64,000 nt of DNA. Source: Datura wrightii. Taxonomy: Eukaryota; Streptophyta; Magnoliopsida; Solanales; Solanaceae. The position numbers and the translations under genes are program-made. Shown here one piece after another: positions 12,246-23,147 of this stretch. The notes beneath the pieces are model-generated. The model had not been told where the DNA came from. It saw only the letters and a list, made by a program, of their open reading frames with translations, and did no database searches. The stretch covers positions 60,232,001 through 60,296,000 of the forward strand of contig JASDFA010000018.1 in the NCBI GenBank assembly GCA_035772735.1, given 5' to 3'. Each line of letters opens with the position of its first letter. Position 1 is the first letter of the stretch.

Positions 12246-14718
12246 TGTCACACCCCGAGTCTTCACCTAGGACGAAATACGGTACTTGAGGTCACAAGTA
12301 ACCCCAAGTCAACCCTTGGTCTGTCATACACTGGTATACTGAGTAAAACATGCATAACGGAAGCTTTTAAAATGATAACATAAAATGTTCATAACAACAA
12401 GACTGAATCATAAAGTTTGAACATCATGATAAATACTGTAAATCTGAAAGAAAACCATGTCTATGTCTGAAGCTATCTAACTGGGGAGTTGCTGGGACAA
12501 GCCCCCAGCTAACACGAAAATATAACTGAAAACAATGTAGAAAAACTGAATAATGAACTAATGCCCTCGGAGGATGAGGACTCACGTTTCTGCAGCTGAG
12601 AGGTATCTGACAATGTCAGCTAACGGTGCTGGGTCTGAGAACCTGCGGCTGTATCATGAAATGATACAGCATAAAAGTATGAGTCAGTACTTTGAATGTA
12701 CCGAGCATGTGAGAGACTTAGATAACATGAATGATCTAGTAATTAAACTGAAGAGACATGAAATGACCAACTGAAATACTAAAAACTGATACAAATAGGA
12801 TATACTGATATGGTCAATAATGACCCCGGCAGATGGTCATAAACATGCCCTAAATCTAAAAGACTGAGTCTGTGATACTATACTGAACTACTCTGAACTG
12901 AGAAATCTGAGAGTGAACTAATTGACTAGTGGGAGAGTCTATAACCGACAAATAACCACGTGAGCTCAACGTGGAGTCCGATGTATACGTCCCATCAGTA
13001 GGACACAATATACCTTGCCAGGGTATAAAGGCATGGACTATGAGAATCACTGTCAAAGGGCCATGAGGCCAAGAAAATATAATCTACGGTAGCAACGTAG
13101 TTCTGGAACCTGGGTGCACTAGAACCCCGACCCTTTCAGTGCTAAGTCCTACTCCAACTGAATAATCCTATCACGACTGCTACTGACAAGCGGATAGCTT
13201 GATACTGGGGCCCAAACTGTAATTGACCCAGGGATACTGACTGAGAGTTACCTGAGCGTCTTATCGGACCGGATCTGGAAACTGAGTTCTAAGACTGGTT
13301 AGAGCTGCTTACAGGAAGCGTCGTAACCATCTAAAGAACAACTGATAACTCAACTGGGGTCTTGAGGCTGGTCAGAACTATAAACTAGAAGGTTATGACC
13401 GCTGAATGGACCAAATAAATTATGTTCTAAGTCTGATTGTAATAAGTGGGAGGTATCACTAACACCTCAGGAAGAACTAAAGTCAAACTAATCAATTGAC
13501 AATTTTCTGAATATCACTGAGGATTCAAACCCTCTGACTGAGACTAGACTGATATGATTATGAAGATATTCTAAGTTCTAACTAGTCTGGACTACTAGCA
13601 GCTAATGGAGAACTCAACTTACTCTAACAACACGGGAATTTCATAATGTAGAGCAATTTCAAGAATTTTAGGAATTTCACTCAACAGAGCTAATGTCATT
13701 CTCATTAATGGAATATTTACTCAACATATATATATATATATATATATAGGAAATTTTAGAAAGTTCAGCCCAAAGCATTCTTCATTCACTAGAGAAAATT
13801 TAATAAGCAAAATCATTACTCGAAAGTTAGGGCTTAGATTCACTTTTATATAAACACTGACAATTTGATAAGGAATTTATGGGGATCATATCAAAAATAT
13901 ACATGAACATCGTTTTAAGTGAAATCAACGAAAATAAACATGTATCCTTTTCATACTCGAAAACACATGGCTTAAAACTGATAGAGGAAATTGAGGAGGA
14001 TTTTAGAGACACAAGGGAAGAACAATCACCTTGCTAAAACCCCACATGCCTGATGAAGAACCCACAAAAAATTTGAGAAATTAAGGAGAAGAAGGCTGCC
14101 CTAGTTCTTGCTCTGAGAATTCCTAAGAGAACTTTAGGTCTATTTTCTGAGTGCTTGAGTGAGGAATGAGTATTGGAACCGTCTAACCCAACTAAAAGGT
14201 CTGAATTTATGTCTAAAACGACGTAGTTTTGGGACTAAGTAGATAGGATATTACTAAAATAACCCTGGTAAAAATTCTGAAAACTGGTCGACGGGGTCCT
14301 AACGGTCACCCAATGAGTCATCCCACGTGACCACGACTCGTCACATGATCTGTTAAGTACACTTGTCTTCTGGTCACCTAGGTTCATAACGGGCAACCCA
14401 ACGATTCGTTAGTGGTGACCACAACTCGTGGTCACCATCAGTCAAGTACACTGCCTCAACTTTAGAAAATTCTCATCCCACTAGCAACGACTCACCTCAC
14501 GACTCGTTAGGACGGACCACGAATCATGGGATCCATGGTCAAGCAAACTGCCTCAATCCTTCCTTTCCCCCATTTTTTCCCCTCCTCACGACTGACTTAA
14601 CGAGTCGTTAGGCCTCATAACGACTTGTTAAGTCGATCGTTCTGAGGTATTTTCTGCAAATTACCAGATTTCCTATTTTAAGCCCCGGAATTGGATTTTG
14701 AGTTTCCGAGGTGTTACA
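12246..14718 (-). repeat. Element D' 3' LTR
   Basis: A 2473-bp LTR with plus-strand ends TGTCACACCCC and GGTGTTACA. It contains the CTACGGTAGCAACGTAG hairpin at about 13084 and a dense group of ACGACTCGTT/AACGAGTCGT motifs at 14290-14642, including a near-perfect 14-bp inverted repeat at 14596-14642. Short open frames within it are not conserved in the other LTRs. Confidence 0.85.
13725..13748. repeat. (AT)n microsatellite
   Basis: AT dinucleotide run inside the D' LTR. Confidence 0.95.
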
Positions 14719-14974
14719 ATATCTCCCCCTTGTAAACATTCATCCTTGAATGTTAGAAAACACACAGGAAGCATAAAATAACAATCAAAATCTTCAAATA
14801 CTGCTCATTTAACTCCAAAAATACTAGAATGACTATCTCCGTTTCAAAATACATATCTGAACTAAGTTTACTTTTCATACATACATTCAAAAACATAAAA
14901 GAGACTTGAACATCTGAATTACGTCATGAAAACTAAATTGAGTTCTAGGGTCAAAACTAATATCTCAAACTATG

Positions 14975-16147
14975 CTGGAGCTGGTAGAGAACAAGTGCGG
15001 GTATTTGGCCATCATATCTACTTCGGCCTCCCACGTAGCTCCTTCAACCTGCTGATTTTTCCATAAAACCTTGATTGAAGCTATCTCCTTGTTTCTTAGC
15101 TTACGAACCTGATGGTCGAGGATCTAGACTGGTACCTCCTCATATGAGAGACTACCCTTTATTCCCACGCTGTCTAATGGCACAACTGATGTTAGATCTC
15201 CGATGCACTTCTTCAAAAGTGACACATGAAAAACTGGATGTACCACTGCTAGTTCTGAAGGTAACTCTAGTTCATAAGCCATATTGTCGGTACGCCTCAA
15301 AATCCTAAAAGGTCCCACATACCTCGGACTGAGCTTCCCCTTCTTTTCAAACCTCATCACCCCTTTCATGGGCGAAATTTTAAAGTATACCCAGTCATCA
15401 ACTGCAAACTCCAACTCTCTTCTCCTCACATCGGCATAAGATTTCTGACGGCTCTGAGCTGTTTTCAATATTTCCCGGATTAGATGAACTTTCTACGTTG
15501 CCTCATGGACTAATTCTGGCCCTATTAGGGTATCTTCACTAACCTCAAACCACCCTATAGGAGATCTACACCTTCTACCATACAGCGCCTCGAACGGCGC
15601 CATTTGAATACTAGAGTGATAGCTGTTGTTGTATGCAAACTCGATAAGAGGCAAATGGTCATCCCAACTGCCCTTAAAACCGATAGCACACGCTCTTAGC
15701 ATTATCTTCTAGGGTTTGAATGGTCCACTCAGCTTGCCCATCTGTCTGCGAGTGAAAAGTTGTGCTGAGCTTGACCTGAGTACCAAGTCCCTTTTGAAAG
15801 GACTTCCAGAAGTGAGAGGTGAACTGGGTACCTCTATCTGAAATAATGGACATGAGCACTCCATGAAGTCTAGCTATCTCTCAGATATAAATCCTAACAT
15901 AGTCCTTAGCTATATATGAGGTTTTGACGGGGAGGAAGTGAGCTGACTTAGTCATCCGATCTACTACAACCCAAATTGAATCATGTTTTCGGCGAGTCTG
16001 AGGTAAACCTGTAATGAAATCCATATTTATATCTTCCCACTTCCACGTGGGTATTCTTATATCTTGAGTCACCCCGCCTGGTCTCTAGTGTTTTACTTTG
16101 ACTTGCTAGCAGTTCGGCACTTAGCTAAAAATTTAGCAATGTGTGCG
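14975..16147 (-). pseudogene. Integrase of element D', disrupted
   Basis: Minus-strand fragments give the integrase zinc-binding end near 16130-16090, the catalytic core (INMDFITGLPQTRR at about 16030, IISDRGTQFTSHFW near 15845, HSQTDGQAE near 15755), and the C-terminal part with YEVKISP-like and LSPRYVGPF segments (15468-15124) leading to a chromodomain-like tail near 14990 (the KYPHLF region). Frame breaks separate four open pieces, so it is not functional. Its sequence is close to the integrases of C and D, which places all three in one Tekay/Del lineage. Confidence 0.8.
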
Positions 16148-16387
16148 TTTTTATATCCAAAAGGTAGTACATTCCATTCATAAAATCCTTGTGGTACTGT
16201 AAATGCTGTTAATTGTTTTGATTCCTCTTCTAGTTTTAGATGGTAAAATCCTGATTTACAATCAAATTTACTAAAATAATTGTATCCTTGTATCTGTCTT
16301 ACTTTTAGTATTTTGTTTGGTATTGGGTAGTTATATATTTTAGTTTTTGCATTTAAATTTCTATAATCTATAACCATTCTGCTTTTT
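16148..16387 (-). pseudogene. Endogenous pararetrovirus (Caulimoviridae) RT fragment inserted in D'
   Basis: About 240 bp on the minus strand encode an uninterrupted stretch of a reverse transcriptase that is unlike the gypsy RTs in the window. Short diagnostic pieces are MVIDYRNLN, FSKFDCKSGFYH and LTAFTVPQGFYEWNVLPFGY, which match the caulimovirus RT style. Both edges run straight into the D' integrase zinc-binding region: the flanking codons for ...NVRK and IAKFLAKC would be adjacent without it. No LTR or target duplication surrounds it. It is a defective fragment covering only fingers/palm, likely captured as filler during break repair. No replication-competent viral sequence is present. 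Confidence 0.75.
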
Positions 16388-16986
16388 CCTCACATTCCAC
16401 CAGTAATTATCCCACTGATCGCGGTACATTTTTGTAGTACCGGGGTGGATGGAGTATCTCGAGCTTTATGCCTCAACCAGTATCTGCTGTCTCAACTCAC
16501 CGACATTCGATACGCACAACCTACCTTAGTAACGGAGTACACCATCTCCCCCTTTGGAGAAAGCATCTACCTCTTTTCTGAGCACTACCTCTTTAAGCTT
16601 AAGAAAAATGGGATCTTCATCTTGCCTAGACATAACTTCTACAACTAAAGAAGAATCTAACCCCCTCTGCATAATAACTCCACCTTCAACTGAATCCACC
16701 AACTGTACTCCCAATCGAGCTAGTCTATGAAATCCTTTGCCATTTCCCTCTTGCCCTCTTCAACATGAGCTACACTTCCCATAGACCATCTGCTTAGGGC
16801 ATCAGCCACCACATTGGCTTTGCCTGGGTGATACAACACGCTCATATTATAGTCCTTCAGAAGCTCCAACCACCTTCTCGGATGAAGATTTAGGTCCTTC
16901 TGACTGAACACATACTGGAGGCTCTTGTGGTCTGTGAATACATCCACGTGAGCCCCATATAGGTAGTGTCTCCATATCTTTAGCGC
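16388..16986 (-). pseudogene. RNase H and integrase N-terminus of element D', truncated
   Basis: The minus strand encodes the end of RNase H (VFTDHKSLQYVFSQKDLN, then LYHPGKANVVADALS at about 16840-16790), the linker to integrase, and the start of the zinc-binding domain up to the pararetrovirus insert. The upstream RNase H codons stop abruptly at 16986 after a segment corresponding to ALKIWRHYLYGAHV, where element F begins in the opposite direction. It is a remnant. Confidence 0.8.
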
Positions 16987-17839
16987 ATTGATTTCATGGA
17001 CCCATTTGTGAGCTCAAACGGGATGAAGTACATACTTGTTGCTGTTGACTATATGTCAAAATGGGTGGAAGCAGTTGCACTTCCAAACAATGAAGGGAAA
17101 AGTGTCACGGCATTATTGAAGCAGAATATATTTTCTAGATTCAGGACTCCCAAAGCCATCATTAGTGATGGGGGTTCGCACTTCTGTAACCGGTTGTTTC
17201 GCTCTTTGCTGGAGAAATATGGGGTAAAACACAGGGTGGCAACACCCTATCATCCACAGTCTAGTGGGTAGGTTGAAGTCACAAACGGGGAAATAAAGAC
17301 TATCTTGGTGAAGACTGTGAATGCAAACCGAACAGATTGGGCAAGAAAGCTAGATGATGCTTTATGGGCTTATCGAACTACATTCACGACCCCTATAAGT
17401 ATGTCTCCATATCAGCTTGTGTATGGAAAAGCATGTCATCTTCCAGTTGAACTTGAGCACAAAGCTATGTGGGCACTCAAGAAGTTGAATTTGAACTGGA
17501 ACGAAGCTGCAAACTTGAGGCTTGAAGTTAAATGAGCTTTATGAATTCCTGTTGAAAGCCTTTGAGAGTTCTGAAATTTACAAATTAAGGATGAAAATTT
17601 AGCATGACTGGAAGATTGAGAAAAGAGAATTCAGTCCAGGTGATATGGTGTTACTATTCAATTCTAGACTTCGGTTGTTTCTGGGTAAGTTGATGTCTAA
17701 ACGGCTGGGACCTTTTCGAGTGGTCCAAGTATTCTCCCATGGAGCAATCGAACTAGAAAACCATGAAGGGAAGTGGTTTAAAGTGAATGGTCAGCGGGTG
17801 AAACCTTATTTTGGAGAAGTGAAGAACTCAAACTGGTAG
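16987..17839 (+). pseudogene. Athila-like integrase (C-terminal two thirds), disrupted
   Basis: The open frame starts inside the core (IDFMDPFVSSNGMKYILVAV), continues through AIISDGGSHFCNRLF and ATPYHPQSSG, then hits a TAG where glutamine is expected before VEVTNGEIK. The frame resumes through WAYRTTFTTPISMSPYQLVY and shifts after LNWNEAANLRLEVK. The C-terminal part (LGPFRVVQVFSHGAIEL) ends at about 17839. Two of the three D,D,E residues (in DFM and ISDGG) and the glutamate region are recognisable. The zinc-binding N-terminus is lost at the fusion with D'. The gene is inactive. Confidence 0.8.
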
Positions 17840-18120
17840 ACCTTTGGACCTTGAGTGAAGTCTGAGTAACTTGGGGAAAGCGCATTGTGCCGCGACGTTA
17901 AATCAGGCACTGCATGGGAGATAACGCATGGTGGTATTTCGGTAAAGTTTGAGTAATTAAAATACCCACGTCGTTCTGCAACATTAAATCAAGCGCTTTT
18001 TGGGAGGCAACCCAAGTTGTAATTGTAAGAAATATATAGTGTTTATGTTTGTTAATGGGTGCAGGTGATTAAGATGGAAACTTTGAAGTTGGAACCAAAA
18101 TATGGAACTTCAGTTCTGGT
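17840..18120 (+). other. Post-pol tail of element F with duplicated hairpin motif
   Basis: The GCGACGTTAAA...GGGAGGCAACCCA tail seen after gag-pol in A, E and H occurs twice here: a decayed copy at about 17887-17935 and an intact one at 17970-18016. The hairpin TTGGG-AGGCAA-CCCAA lies at 18000-18015. The rest holds no coding signal. Confidence 0.6.
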
Positions 18121-19340
18121 GAAAAATATCACAGAACGAGTCGTCGTCTGACCTAACGACTCATTCAGTCCAATCATGAAGACATCTACAGAAAGCAGGG
18201 GAATGACGTCGACCTAACGACTCGTTGCCACTGACAACGAGTCGTGGTGTCTTCCGTCGAGTGTACTAACTTGTCAATGCAAATAAATGATAAAGGCACT
18301 AACGAGGGACATAACGAATCATTTGGTTGTCCAAAGATTCATTATGTGACCCATCATGAAGCTATAAAAGTTCAAGGACCACGACTCAGGCCACGACTCG
18401 TTGGGTGATACCACGAGTCGTTACTTGACTCGTTAGGTCCCAGGTAAAGTTTTAAGCTCAAGTCAATGCATGAAGGGTCAAAATGAGTCGTCTTACCACG
18501 TAACAACTCATTTGGTAGGTCGTCATGTGTTTTTTTAAAATAATTTTCATTCGACCCGACCTATTCCAGAATTAGGGTAAAATCTAAATTAACTTATATT
18601 AAACCATATTTCTCTTACTCTTCAAATTCTCAATTGAATTTAAACCAAGCACCATTCAAACTTCCCTATTCTTTGTCTCCCAACCGCATTGAAAATTCCT
18701 TGCATTGCACTTGTAGCATACACACGCACACACGATCACACTCTCCTCTCTGCTAAAACATCCCGTGAGTAATTTTTCCCAGTTAATAGTGAGTTTATTT
18801 GCATTTAAATAAGACTTTTGTTGACCCATGCTTTCAATGAACTTGAAATTTTCTGATTAATGTTGTACTTGTTTCAATCTTTGCTCATGTTGATAATAAA
18901 CCCCAGGTAGATTAAACACATAAATCATGATTGAACTTAAATGGGTTTGATATGAGAAATTGATTGTTTGTGTTTGTGGAGTGAACAATAATAAGTGGAT
19001 GATGATGAATGTAGGAGTAAACTGAAACTCTTGAGCACGAGCTACATCACGAGTCGTGAGCTCACCAAATGACTCGTCGTGTAGCTCATCCTGAGTGGAA
19101 TATAAATCAAGAAATCAGTGTACCTAACGACTTGTTACCTTTGGTAATGACTCTTTGGGACCAGTCGTTAAGTACACTAGTCCAACATGAAGAAAGCATG
19201 GTCCAGGACAACAAAGGACCTCACGAGTCATTGCCAGTGGCAACGACTCGTTGAGTCACTTGTTATGTCCACTAAGAAGCAGTTTATAAGTGCTTTTGTT
19301 TCATCTCATCTGGTATACTAACAACTTTTCCACAAGTACA
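18121..19340 (+). promoter_or_regulatory. Putative internal promoter, leader and intron of ORF2 in element F
   Basis: Two clusters of AACGACTCGTTG/CAACGAGTCGTT motifs lie at 18125-18545 and 19035-19262. A clear inverted repeat is ACGACTCGTTG-7 nt-CAACGAGTCGT at 18217-18245. The same motif class fills part of the F 3' LTR (23320-23660). A donor-like CCC|GTGAGT at 18764/18765 and a weak AAG acceptor at 19336, five bases before the ORF2 ATG, could define a 572-bp intron like those of A and H. The regulatory role is inference. Confidence 0.45.
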
Positions 19341-21496
19341 ATGGCTCCAAGGGGTACATCGAAGAAAGGTCCGGTAAAAAAACAAGTATCGAAAGGAGTC
19401 AACCGTCATACCATAGACTTCAGGACGAGTCGTCCTCCTCCGAAGAGTCCAGTGGCTCGAAGGAGGAATATGAAGTGTCAGAAGAGCAGTTGGTGCGGAG
19501 ATCAACTGGGGCTAGGGCTCCACGAAATACAAATCCGACATCCCTAGTTGATGCTCCTACTCCACTGGCAAGGGATCCGCGCCATCCGTATAGATGAGAA
19601 TGTCAGGGCTACAGCTGCAAATGCATAGATATCTGATGAGTCACATGCTCAGTGAGGGGACTCCGATGATGAATTGACTGAGACCTCGAACACATCCAAT
19701 GATCAACTAAGGAACGTGAGACAATGGTGTGTTCATGGTATGAGGGCTATATATAACAGAGACATTGCTCCAAATGATAAAGGACATCCGAAGAGGAGCA
19801 TCTATGAGAAGCTCAGGCTAGTCACCACGGGGCTTAAGGACCTTTCATAGTTTCAAGATTATTTCAACAAGTACAAGTTCGGGTGGTTGACTGAGCCATC
19901 AGGAAGTTATAGCCCCTGCTTAGTCAGAGAATTTTATGCAGCCTACGCAGCCACACTACAGTGTTTGGCTTTAGGGAGCCAAGACTGGAAAAAGAGGCCT
20001 GCCTGACTCAGGTGTTGGTTCAAGAGACACCGGTGGATATATCTGAGACGACCATCTCCAGGATACTGTATGGGCCAGACTATCATGCCCCGATGAACAC
20101 AGCCGAGTTCGACCATAGGCTATTCGAGCTAAATAAAGTCAAGACTAAGAAGTTGAATAGTGAGGAGCGCATCAGACAATACACTTGGCTATCTCGGGTC
20201 ATTGCCACAAGAGGTCCGCTGGTTGAATGGTTGCACGGCACCGAGTCTCAGATCAAGAAGGCCACACTCAATTTTCAAGCTAAATCTTAGTGGACACTGG
20301 TGCCGCATAGGCTGGTACCAACCAGCAATAATAATATTCTCACACCTGACAGAGAGGCATTGGCAGCCAGCATTATGGAGGGATACGCCATCAATTTCCT
20401 GCAGTACATTGCTGAAGAGATTAAAGAGCGAGCCATAAATGACGGTACTATGATTCCCTTCCCATGTTTGATTGATAGACTCTATCAGGAGTCAAAAGTG
20501 CTAGAGTTTCCATCAATTGACCAGAGGATAGTGGTACAGAAGATTATAGATATTGGGTTGATCAGAGATGAGACAAACCCTGTATCTAGGGCGAGGAGTT
20601 AATCTGCCACATCCGCTGGAGTGACCATATTAGCAGAGGCATTTGGCAATGGTATGCAGAATAATGCTGCACAGTTCATTGATTTGGTGACTAAGCCTAC
20701 TGAGGGTAGAGAGATAGTTAACCAGCCTGAGGCTATAGATGTAGCGGACACCTCCGCACCTGCTAATGTTCCCGAGTCATCATCCACCGTAGTAGCGCCT
20801 AGACCACCAGTTTCTCCTCCACGAGCCTCTACAGCCAGCCTACTTATGATTTCTCAGGAATTTTTGGTTGACATGGCTAGGCAACTAGATAAGGCCAAAA
20901 AGCAGTAGGCACACACGGCTCTACAGGTTAAAGTTTTGATAGAGCAGGTAAAGCCTTGGGTGTCGAAGGAGTTGGAGGCACTATCGAGTTCTATGCATGG
21001 TCATTTGGATGCTTTCGAGAGATGAATAGATGAGCGCCTTGCTCAGTTACAGGAGCCTAAATAGGCAAAGTGGTATGCAAAGCTAGGAGCACTCAGAGCT
21101 GAGGTGCGAGATTTGGCCTCATGACAGGTAGCTGCAGTACCTCCACCGGTGCTTCCCGTGATAGATGATGAGAGTGAAGAAGATCTAAAGCCGGTGTTCT
21201 TCATTACTGAAGAGCCGGTGTCACAGGATAAAGGCAAAAGGCCTCTTGAGGAGGCAAGCTTGGAAGATGATAATTCTCTGCTTCGTCAGCAAAAGCGAGA
21301 GCGGAGCAAGATGGAGAGAGCACTGCATAGATCGAGAGAGTAGGCGCGACAAAGAGTTGAAATTGAGGCAGCGAGAGCTCATGGAGAAGGGACAAGGTCC
21401 TTTGGTTCTAAAAATGCACCAGGTCAAACCGATAATATTGTAGAGGATATTGGAGGAATAGTTACACCCTCTACCGACCAGGTAGCTGACACCTAG
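19341..21496 (+). pseudogene. ORF2 of element F, 'putative plant transposon protein' type, degenerate
   Basis: The frame starts MAPRGTSKKGPVKK at 19341 and can be followed with many stops and at least one shift to about 21496. Recognisable parts in order are a basic N-terminus, FYAAYAATLQCLA, a LYGPDYHAPMNTAEFDHRL segment (20069-20125), TWLSRVIATRGPLVEWLHG, MEGYAINFLQYIAEEIKERA, a proline/serine-rich linker near 20750-20840, and a charged, probably coiled-coil C-terminus (20840-21400). It belongs to the same broad family as ORF2 of A and H but to a distant branch with a longer C-terminus. The function is unknown. The density of stop codons shows it is long dead. Confidence 0.65.
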
Positions 21497-21534
21497 GTCA
21501 CATATTTATGTTCCCTATTTCCTTTGTTTTATTT

Positions 21535-21587
<53 letters not shown>
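21535..21587. repeat. (AT)n microsatellite downstream of F ORF2
   Basis: 53 bp of almost uninterrupted AT dinucleotides just after ORF2. Likely length-variable between individuals. Confidence 0.95.
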
Positions 21588-21591
<4 letters not shown>

Positions 21592-23147
21592 ATCGAGGAC
21601 GACGCATGCTTTTCTTGATGGGGGTGGGGAAGGATACCTATGCATTTTTGTTGAACATAACCCAGGGGTTTTTCTTGTCAGATATCTTTTTACTCAGGTG
21701 TTTCATATCTAGTAGAACCGACACGTTTAGGGTTTTATGTTTTTTTTGTTTGTTTATTTGTGTCAATCGGAAGAAAGTTAGGTGAACTTAAGGCAGTCAA
21801 GAGCTTAAATTGTTGATTTTTGTTGAACTGATATTTTGATACCCCTCCTAAATTTTTTATGTGTATGTTAAAGTCGACAAGTATGACCTTTGTGAATCTT
21901 TGCATGGAATTGAAACTGTGAACATGTTTACCATTGTATGGTTGTACCTGAACTAGCAGTTAGTAAAAATGATAATGTTGACCTTTGCTATGTGTGAGCG
22001 AGGTTTAATAGCTAAATTCGGCTGTGTGTGTCAATCTAGAACTTTCCTAGTCAGTCGTATCAAGATAGAGGATAGGAAACCAGGAAAGGATCATAGGTCG
22101 TTTTTGATTTATGAGTCCACTTTAGCCTTAAAAGACCTACCAAAAGAGAATAAATATCCCTTCATCTGAATGTTTAAGCTTAAATCGAACTTTCTTTTTA
22201 TTTACATCAATTCACCTTCCTACTTTGATTAAGAATGAACATTCTTTGGCCTCGTCCTTACTAGGACTCTGTGAACCATAACTCAGGAAAATCGCCTAAG
22301 TTGAGGGTGGCTATTATAGAGGTGATTTTGAAGAGTAGGATGGAATGAAAAATTGGATAATAAAAAGGAAAGAGTGGGTGCAGTATGCATAATGAAAAGA
22401 AAAGAAAGAAATAAAAATTGTTGTCAAAGAGCAAGAAAAGAAAAGAAAGAAAAATGTGACATCAATGAATGCTTGAAAGAAGAAGAACCGCACTCGTAGT
22501 TACAAATGAAAATAAAAGAAGAAGCAAATAAAGGAAAAAGTGGAGAAAATAGGAAAAAAGGTTAAAAGTGGAGTCAAGATGTGTGTAGTGCCAAGGAGGG
22601 TTAAGCTACTAATTCCATATGTACCATACCCGAACCTGAGCCTACCTTACAAGCCTAAAAAGTCCTATAGTGATCTTGGTGACTTGTATGAAAATTAACG
22701 TATTGAAAGTAAAGGCAAGCATATGGTATAGCATGCACATAGTTAGAATTTCATTGTGAGAGCGAGTGTATCTTACATAGTCCCAAGAGAAATACATTGA
22801 AATACTCATATACACATGCGTGAGCATGGGACTTCTTTGAGGTGGGAGAATTTGGTCAACAAAGTCGTCTGTGAATTATCTAGGTCAGTGTTATAGATTT
22901 ATGTGCGTAGGTGCAAGTGACAATGCTTTGCCATGTTTTGATTCCCTTGTGTCAAGGTTGGAAATTTTGCATATGTATCGTGATTTGAGTTGGTATGATG
23001 AAGGAGGGGTTAGAAAACTTGATTTGATGAATAAATGTGACTGTCATAAGTTTCCTAGAGTTCTTTCAATTGAAGCATCGAAGTAGTTTGGTTTATTTTA
23101 TTTTTGTTTCTGCCTGAGGACATGCAAAAGTTCTAAGTTGAGGGTGT
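21588..23147 (+). other. Element F 3' noncoding region and polypurine tract
   Basis: No conserved coding frame. A purine-rich tract of GAAAAG-type repeats at about 22380-22560 matches the position of similar tracts in A, E and H. The tract TTGAGGGTG directly precedes the LTR at 23148 and is the likely polypurine tract. Confidence 0.65.

Larger units (their letters stand above)
12246..16986 (-). mobile_element. Element D': truncated Tekay-like retrotransposon
   Basis: On the minus strand the remaining order is RNase H, integrase, short noncoding tract, polypurine tract (rich in G on the minus strand, 14719-14735) and a complete 3' LTR (12246-14718). The gag, protease and RT half and the 5' LTR are missing. 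At 16986 the RNase H domain is fused to the integrase of the oppositely oriented element F. The five bases before the LTR are CTTAG; the partner duplication cannot be found because the other end is deleted. Confidence 0.8.

Noticed and set aside
12574..12774. Open frames of 60-70 codons inside LTRs
   Set aside because: They are not conserved between homologous LTRs, have no recognisable domain, and lie in noncoding LTR sequence.
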